A DNA stretch of 64,000 nucleotides. Origin: Termitomyces sp. T153. Taxonomy: Eukaryota > Basidiomycota > Agaricomycetes > Agaricales > Lyophyllaceae. Of the stretch, positions 55,962-64,000 are shown one piece after another (position 1 is the first letter of the stretch; the number at the start of each line of letters is the position of its first letter). Location of the stretch: contig JACKQL020000001.1 of assembly GCA_018296165.2 (NCBI GenBank), positions 186,001-250,000 of the forward strand, given 5' to 3'. A program made the translations under genes and the position numbers. The notes below the pieces were generated by a model. It saw nothing but the letters and a program-made list of their open reading frames with translations, was not told where the DNA came from and searched no databases.

Positions 55962-56323
55962 TCATCCGGGTTGCGATTGACATGAAAGGCAGTGGTCAGA
56001 TGTACTCGGCGATACGACCTTGTCCTTCTGGAGATCACGAAAGGATGAAAGAGCCAGAAGCTCTCGAATCATAGATTTGTGAGCACGAGAAAGCAACTTG
56101 CGTTTTGTACTTGACTTCTCAAGCCACAGCTCACACCATGTGTTTTTTAGTGCCTTCCGTTTGGTGCTGGTCAATTTTTCACTCAGGGCTGTCACTTGTA
56201 CGATGAATGTCGTCTTTGAATTGCTTTGTACTGGGAAGGGTGCTATGCATGTGCAAGACACAGCTGTGAGCACTTGCTTTTTGTAGTCTATTCTCGTCAA
56301 CTTGAAGCCAATTTCATTTCTTG
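55962..56323 (-). CDS. Possible small protein gene or exon, uncharacterised
   Basis: An open frame of about 120 codons that begins after a TCAACAG acceptor near 56324 (LHSRNEIGFKLTRIDYKKQV) and runs to a stop at 55962. It is basic in the middle (STKRKALKNTWCELWLEKSS). No ATG lies in the frame, so it would need an upstream exon; the stretch at 56345-56440 reads SRSRRGRGTSGGIR in one frame and could be it. I recognise no family. It could equally be a chance frame. Confidence 0.25.
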
Positions 56324-56889
56324 AATGAAGACTGTTGAGAATTAATCATGCTTGCTCATATCCCTCGAAATACGTATGCCGCCAGACGTCCCGCGTCCAC
56401 GTCTCGACCGGCTAACATTACCATTGTCTCCGATATCAAAGATGTGCTGGTCCACGAGAAAACCCGAGAATGAAGATACGAAGAAGTATACACTATGAAC
56501 GATCTGACCAGTGCGTCAAGGCTGCGAAATACGCGCCATTGCGGAGATGCTTTATATAGTATTGTACATATGTACATTATATGCCAACAGGAAAAGTGAA
56601 GTCGGATTTTGAGAGATTACAAGGCTGCAAACGAGAGGATGTGTGTTAGGTACAAGTCCGATCATATGGAATATCAGACAAATGAAAGCGGAAGTCGACC
56701 AAGGGCGCTGATCCATAGTAGAGACCAGCGAAGGTAACAAGGTCGAAGTGAGTTAAGATGCATGGAAAAAGGAATGGGATCCGAAACGATTGCGTACGGA
56801 GGTGCAGAGTGACTTCCATGTCCCAGATATGCTAAAGAATGATCTCAAGCAAAAAGATCATGAACACCAGTATATGATCAGTGGTAGGA
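56324..56889. other. Intergenic region
   Basis: About 0.57 kb between the uncertain frame and the 3' end of the long disordered protein gene. Nothing supportable. Confidence 0.35.
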
Positions 56890-59800
56890 TCATCGGAGGA
56901 GATCGAGGCGCTGGTCTTTTGAAGGATAGCGATAAGCCACAAAGTTTGAGTCTTGGGCAACGCGTTCCTCCAAAACTTGACGCGATGTGATAGACAACCG
57001 TGAGGGTGGAGCACCAGAATTAAGGGCACTATACCTCGACATCGGTGCGAGGTAGACATTGGACATGACATCTTCTTGACCAGACGAACCAGACCTCCGC
57101 ATTAACGGAAACTGGTAATGTGTGTTGTCCGCATACTCGTCCTTGTGAGTGGAGTTCTTCTTACCCAGTAACGATGCAAGCCCAAACTTACTCTTTCGCT
57201 TTGCGGGCTGCCGGACGGTTATAGTGTCCTTAAACGAGTCGGGAGGACCAAGCGAGCGCCGCGAATACCCAAAGTCGTCGTAATGGGATGCTACGGGGCT
57301 GCCTGTTTTTCGGCCGTTAATAGGCATGGTATAAGCATTGAGATTGGGACGGGAGGATAGCCCTCCGAAGGACTGACGGCGATTATCGTTTCGGAAAGGA
57401 GCGTTCGGAGGTATAAAATCAACAGGAGAGTTTGAACTAAGGGGAAGGTGACGGGGGTCATATGTATAGACAGTAAGAGGACGAAGATCTCCTGCATTAC
57501 TACTTGGTGAACGAGACACGGACACGGCTTCGGGGGGAAGAGGAGGTAACGATTTTTCCTTCGTCACTGGTGGCGCAAGCTTTCCAAGATCAGGTATTGG
57601 CGATGCTGCGTAATCAGCACGCAGTTGACGTATATCAGGTTCAGAAGTGACCGGATAGACACTCTTGGGCGGGACGAGCTGGTTCCTGCCGATTGTATCA
57701 TCGCGGAATGCATTGTCTTCCTGAGCATTGCTCAATGACTCGACAATCTCTACATCAGGACCAGATATGCGCGATGAGGAAGCAGGTGATGGGAAGAGAC
57801 TGGACGGACCAGTAGATGGAGACAGAACGGGTGAAGCGGGCCCATGCCCGATAATTTTCGAGGGAACAAGGGACGGAAGAGATGGGTTAGAGCCGTGACG
57901 ACTGTTGACGACACGCAGCTCATTAGGCCCACGATCGACAAGATACGATAGTGGGGGTGGCGGCGCCAGGGGCGAGTCGTCCTCGTTCTTATCAAGAGAC
58001 TGGGAAGCCTCATGTCGGGCTGCATTGGATTGTTTTCCTGTGACTAAGCCCCAGATCCTCGCCAACCCCTTTTTCTTCTTCTTCGATTTCCCATCAACTG
58101 TCGCTTCAATTTGTTCCGGCTGCTGAGGCGCGGGCGGCCATAATTGGCTTTGGCGTGCAGAGAATGGGGTTCCGAAATTATGTGCTTCGCGGTCAAGAGC
58201 GAGACTAAAAACAGATAGAACAATGAATTCACGAAATGAGAAGCAGAAAATATGAAGTACTGCATATCAACCATGCTGCCAGACTGAATACCTGACGGTG
58301 CCAGACTATCCTGACTCCTCCACCCTGCACTAAGATTTTTGAAGCCGAAGAATCTTGTCCGTCGTGGTGAGGCAGATATCATACTATGCACATCTGAGAA
58401 AGATGCTTGAGAGTGTGCCCGCGGTATATCAGGGCGCCGCTCGACTGGAACAGTGAGCACACTGATGGGACGCGCAGAATTGGGGAAGGGCGAACTAGGG
58501 CGCAAGCCAAAGCCACCATCCGTATGTGGCATGCTATTGACGGAGATAATCGATGTGACGTCCATCGTAGATCCACGAGATGATTTCCTCGCCCGGCGCT
58601 CTTCCTTTCGTTTCCGCTCTCGCGCCTCACGCTCCTCTTTGCGCACATCAACATGCTCCACTATCATGCCGCTTTCGAGCAATGTAATTTCGCGAGAATG
58701 CGAGCGAGCGTGAACGTCATGGATTGGAGCGATGGGTGATATTGGAGGCTTGATTCGTAGTCCGCCCATGTCATCGGCGGGAGTGGCTGCGTTACCGAGA
58801 TCGTAAGCGGATCGGCGAAGTTGGGAATAGGTGTCGCGCATCCTGCTATCGAGTTGTTTAGCCTCTTGCATGGCGCGGGCGCGAGCTAATGCCTCTGCTT
58901 CGAGAAGCGTCTTCTGAGATTTTATGTATGTTCGGAGAGTTTGCTGGCGTTGTGTAGGTTCGCGAGGATTCTGGCAACGCTATCAGTGGGAGGGAGGGAT
59001 AGAGATGATGTATACGTACAACACTTAACCATAATTTGAGATTCTGTTCTGTTAGTCGACCACCCCTCGCCCTGGGCCTGTTGGGATCATTGATAGTGAC
59101 ATGGCCGTTGGCGGCATCCTCTTCCTCCCTTCTTTTGAGTTCCTCATATTCAGCATCACTTTCCCGATCCCATACACCAGGCGAAGTCACATCTACATCT
59201 GCCATGTCTTCGTCCCGCATGGCACACTCTATACAAACTTCCTCTTGTTGAGGCGGTCTTGGTGAATACCCAGCTTGTATAGGGACGGGAGTCGTCGGAG
59301 GCGTGATGTATGTGGGTTGTTGTGCATACGCGCGGTGGTTGGGTGCGACCGGGGGATTGTACGACGGGGATGCGGATAAGGGCATGATGGGATAGTCGTT
59401 GTTAGTGCTTCTTCCGTTAGCGCCAATGCCAGGTGACGGCGAGACTGAATGGCGAGCACCGGCTGGAAGGGGGGCTGGACGAGTGACTGGGCTCAATGTG
59501 ATGGTATTTCTGGTATCGCTGTTTGTCGGTATAGGTAGCGCGTTTGCTGAGGGGCCACGCTGAGAGCCGTCGTCCAAACTATATCGTTCAACAACACGAC
59601 GAGTGCCAGAAGGCAGGGCGTAAGAGAGGGTATTGCGTGAAGGCTCCTGGGAGAGGGACTGTGACTGAGAACCCAACGACTGGATGTCTGCAGAAGTTGC
59701 GGATGTTCTAGATTGTGGTTGGCGGAGAAGTTGTACGTTGTCTTGATGAGGCCGCTGTTCGGACCCCCATGTTGAAGTCCCCGCATCACGCGGGCCACTA

Positions 59801-59985
59801 TTTTCGTGGTTTATCCGTTGGGAACCATCATTCCCATTAGAAAAGTGGTCCCAGCGAGGAAGAGGGCTCGCGCGTTGCGAAGTGGGGTATCGGTTGTCCT
59901 GGAGGTCGACTTCGGCAACGAGGGCCCGTCTTGCAGGATGGTGTACGCTGTGGTCATTTCGCGAGGTATGGAGAACTGCAGCCAT
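56890..59985 (-). CDS. Long, mostly disordered protein, basidiomycete type, unknown function
   Basis: ATG at 59985 (MAAVLHTSRNDHSVHHPARR), stop at 56890, roughly 950 residues in a few large exons. The first 280 residues are Ser/Pro/Gln-rich. One ordered-looking core reads QQEEVCIECAMRDEDMADVD and GRLTEQNLKLWLSVNPREPT, followed by a predicted helix (KTLLEAEALARARAMQEAKQ, then RMRDTYSQLRRSAYDLGNAA) and a charged helix (RKEEREARERKRKEERRARK). The C-terminal half is again Ser/Pro-rich with basic patches (GKSKKKKKGLARIWGLVTGK; PAKRKSKFGLASLLGKK) that repeat a K-rich plus GLARIWG/GLASLLG pattern, possibly membrane- or nuclear-targeting. The splice near 58200-58265 is inferred. I recognise no named family. 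Confidence 0.8.
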
Positions 59986-60224
59986 GCTCGCTTCAGTTTA
60001 GGAGGTCCGAGTGGAATGAAGGAACAGCAATGTGTGCTGTTGTGATGGCCGCTTTGCCAGAAGAAAGCCGGCAAGGCAGTTCAATTTGCACGTGGCGCCA
60101 ACTTGAAAAAGTTCAAGACATGCAGTTCTGACTATTTGGTGCAGCTTGCCTCCGTATACCGTCTACGTATATTCTAGACTATATACTACAGATACACTAT
60201 CCCCCTACTTGCGATACCTGTGAA

Positions 60225-61273
<1,049 letters not shown>

Positions 61274-61578
61274 GGGTGTATCTCTGAGACAAGAATTCAC
61301 GTCTCTCTATTGGCTGGCACAAACCGGAGTTCCTCACGTGATCGACAAACCACTTGCGCTTAACCGTCGCAAACTACTGCCCCACGAAGTAGATAGACTA
61401 TCGCAAAGACAGATATATCGCCCATGATGGATGAATAGAACTCTTTGTTGCATTTTAGACCAGGACTTGTAGGAAGGAAATTGAGTGAATTTTGTTAGCT
61501 CGTCACGTGCATCTGTTGCCTAAACGCCACAAACTTGGAATCCGAATATTTGAATTGCTCTTATCAGAATTCTCCAGG
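61274..61578. promoter_or_regulatory. Divergent promoter between the complex I subunit and API5
   Basis: 305 bp between start codons. It contains CTCACGTGATC at 61333-61343 and CGTCACGTGC near 61501-61510, two CACGTG E-boxes about 165 bp apart. In yeasts this core is bound by the bHLH factors Cbf1 or Pho4; use here is inferred. Confidence 0.5.
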
Positions 61579-63898
61579 ATGAGCCGGCCTGCTGGCGAGC
61601 AAGAATACAACATCAAAGGTATGATGACACTCTATACTTGAGTGCACGCAACTGATTCAGTGGACTCCAGACCAGCTCAGGAAAGCAAAAGGACACCCAG
61701 ATAGGACAGGATCACTAGTGAGCTAACAATTTGCTCACTGAACACGTTGACTGAATGTTTTCCAGCGGAGAAGTACCCTCAAACGACTAATAGACCTCAC
61801 TCACTCTCCACATCCTAACTTGAAGATCCTTGCTGCACGGAACATCAGCTTTTTCTTCACCGATTTCCCGGAGCTGGAAGAAGAGGCGATCAATGCTGTT
61901 TATGACTTGTGTGAAGATCAAACGCCTGCAGTATGATTTTTGTACACCTGCTTTGCGTCGACTTATTTGTGTGTTGCAGGTCCGAATCGAAGGATATACA
62001 GCTGTCACTGAACTCTCCAAAGCAAATAACAGGCTTGTGAGTCGGAATGCCGATGTTCTACTACAACTCCTCCAAAGCGGTGTGTTTTCAAATCCTACTG
62101 CTGTCCGTATCTTACTTATATGTGGATCCGACAGACGAGCCCGACGAGGTTGAAATTGTGAAGGATGCGCTCCTTAAACATCTCGAAATGGACGCCAAAG
62201 TTACGCTCGGTGTTTTTTTTGACCAGATGGCTCCGTTAGATGACAGTATGGACGATGAGGAGAAAGACATCCGGGTCAAACTACGCAAGGTCGTTCTCAA
62301 GTTCCTGACGGAAGACGCAAGGAAAGCTATTGTAGAGCGGCATGCGGTGCCTGGGAGCGAAGCGGAGGAAACCCTTATAGACAACCTACTCGTGGTATGC
62401 CATTTTGTAACTGCTGTCATTTCTGATTCATGAAGTCGATTAGGTGATCCCAAAACTAGCCTACAAGGACGTGGAAATCATCGTTGAAGAGATTTTTCTC
62501 AAACTGAAGACATTCAAGACATCGTCGAGCTCATCGCGAGGATCCGACATTCTTAAAGTCCTGTTGAACAAAGTAACTGAGTTGCTTTCGAAAGCCAGTC
62601 GACCGGACGGTGCCGCATTGTTGCACTCAGCACAACCATACCTCGACCTAGCAGGTTTTATAGTGGTTGAAAAACATGTAGCGCCCGCCATTCTACTTCT
62701 GCGTGAATATTGCTCTTCGTTCGCCAACAAGGTGAACTTGCAGAAGTTCCATCAAGATGACCAGCCGTTGGTCGTCTGCCGCCTCGCAGAAACGTTTGCT
62801 GCTGCTAACGAACAATCTTCATCTTCTCTATCTTCTTTGAATGAGGATGGCGCCTCACTTGATGCTTTAAGCAGGGTCATTGTTGATTCCTGCCCTTTCT
62901 TGCTCGAGGTTCGCAACGGTCTCTTCCATTGGCCATCCCTTAAATCTCTCAACAGGCGCTCCGATTAACTGAGACATCGCCTTCGAGACATACGAAGGCT
63001 TGCACAACACTAATACAAGCCTGTCAACAGGTACATCGCCACCTCCTTATCACTGTTACAGATCTTGATGTATTTCATCAGCGGAAACAGAGTACCTCCT
63101 GGACTCCTCGCCCGAATTTAGTAACGGCACTTTGTGCCGTTGAAACCAAGATACCAAAAGAAAAGTCTCCCGAGATTCATGGTCTGATCAGGGTTCGCAG
63201 TGCGCCTTCTTTTTCTCTTTCGTATATATCGAACATCTTCTCCGTTTGGGCAGTCACTCGTTCCACCAGCAAGCACGTCAAAGAAATCGCAAGAGCAAGT
63301 TATACTTACAGCATCGACATCACAATCTACGGTTAACGGCAAAGGTCATACTGCCTCTCTCCCGGAACGTCCTGTCACATCATATCCTGCGAGACGAATG
63401 CACATTGTGTCAAGCTCCCGGTTTCAAGATCATAGACCAGCTGCGGTAGAAACCATAATCCCTCATGCCCCAACGGCAACGTCTATCAAGCACTCACTAA
63501 CACAGGAACTCCCTACCCGCCCTTCCAAGCGTCAAAAAGGCTATACCGACGAAGGTAGTGAAGCAGACTCTGGCCCGTCTTTACTGAGCCGAATGGGGAC
63601 GACATTATCAAATACCCCGAATCCTCGCACGAACTTGGCATCAACTACAACTCCTAGGACTACTGCGCAGAGGCCTCATAGTGATGATGTTCTTGAACCC
63701 TTGCAGGCCCCTCCCAATGGAGAGTTATCTATCAGAGGCGCCGCAAGGATGAATGGCCGGGATGCTGGATCTTCAACTTTTCGGAGGCCACAACCAACTT
63801 CAACGCCCAGTTTTTCGCTCTTGGAGCGACTAGAGAGTTCGAACAAGAGCAATGGGGATGGGCGAGGTTGGGGGATCAGGAGGAGTAGCGGAAGATGA
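61579..63898 (+). CDS. API5 / AAC-11 family protein (HEAT/ARM repeats)
   Basis: ATG at 61579 (MSRPAGEQEYNIK). After two introns come LKRLIDLTHSPHPNLKILAA and RNISFFFTDFPELEEEAINA, then VYDLCEDQTPAVRIEGYTAV and ADVLLQLLQS spliced to DEPDEVEIVKDALLKHLEMD. Further blocks are KVTLGVFFDQMAPLDDSMDD and IRVKLRKVVLKFLTEDARKA, then AYKDVEIIVEEIFLKLKTFK and QPYLDLAGFIVVEKHVAPAI. These are the API5 helical repeats. Animal API5 is a nuclear anti-apoptotic protein; the fungal role is not known. The C-terminal 200 residues (about 63250-63898) are Ser/Thr/Pro-rich and end GDGRGWGIRRSSGR, an Arg/Gly tail as in other family members. The joins between about 62960 and 63250 are uncertain. Confidence 0.82.
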
Positions 63899-64000
63899 TA
63901 AAACTCAGAATGGGTGGCATCCCACTGCTCTCTTTCATTATTTGTTGCCGTGGAATATATCTTTCAGTCTCTGACGGCTGTTTTGAGTGAATTGTTGAGA

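Overview
This window is nuclear DNA of a filamentous basidiomycete, most likely an agaricomycete. Genes are densely packed on both strands and broken by many introns of about 50-60 nt. The gene set fits that group: PL14-type polysaccharide lyases, a CBM1 protein, a KRE6/SKN1 beta-glucan protein, API5, and Zn2Cys6 and MYND factors. All gene models were spliced by eye from conserved protein blocks and GT-AG sites. Exon ends can be off by a few codons; gene identities are firmer than boundaries. A species cannot be named.

Layout. 1-2.5 kb: 5' part of an MscS channel with an EF-hand (-), cut by the left edge. 3.3-6.4 kb: tandem pair of secreted, probably GPI-anchored PL14-like lyases (-). 6.7-8.8 kb: AVT-type amino-acid transporter (+). 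9.2-15.7 kb: phosphomevalonate kinase ERG8 (-), [2Fe-2S] ferrochelatase HEM15 (-) and, divergent from it, the Fe-S assembly factor NAR1 (+). 16-17.5 kb: a small Cys-rich gene and a complete 447-bp miniature LTR element (TRIM). 17.5-22.4 kb: syntaxin TLG2 (+), a CBM1 protein (-) and a membrane-anchored GH18 chitinase (+). 23.5-29.2 kb: KRE6/SKN1 (-) and a GTPBP1-type GTPase (-). 29.4-34.1 kb: a coiled-coil protein with a J-like HPD end (+) and a membrane RING-H2 ligase (+). 34.1-36.9 kb: gene-poor. 36.9-41.5 kb: a tetraspan protein (-) and two intron-containing tRNA-His genes in opposite orientation around a PNS1 choline-transporter-like gene (+). 41.8-47 kb: two PP2C phosphatase paralogues (-) separated by 2.35 kb of repeat-like DNA. 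47.4-55.1 kb: BZW/5MP translation regulator (+), Zn2Cys6 factor (-), MYND protein (+), meiotic MND1 (-). 56.9-64 kb: a long disordered protein (-), complex I subunit NUO-20.8/NDUFS7 (-) and API5 (+).

Shared themes. Several genes act at the cell wall or on polysaccharide (two PL14s, CBM1, GH18, KRE6/SKN1). A second set handles iron and mitochondrial metabolism (HEM15, NAR1, complex I PSST). Many neighbours are divergent pairs with 0.2-0.75 kb between start codons, so shared promoters are likely.

No clearly new defence or biosynthetic system was recognised. The most distinctive items are the intact TRIM just upstream of TLG2, the inverted pair of tRNA-His genes with unlike introns, the ATG-only first exon plus 15-nt microexon of MND1, and a probable GC-AG intron in TLG2.
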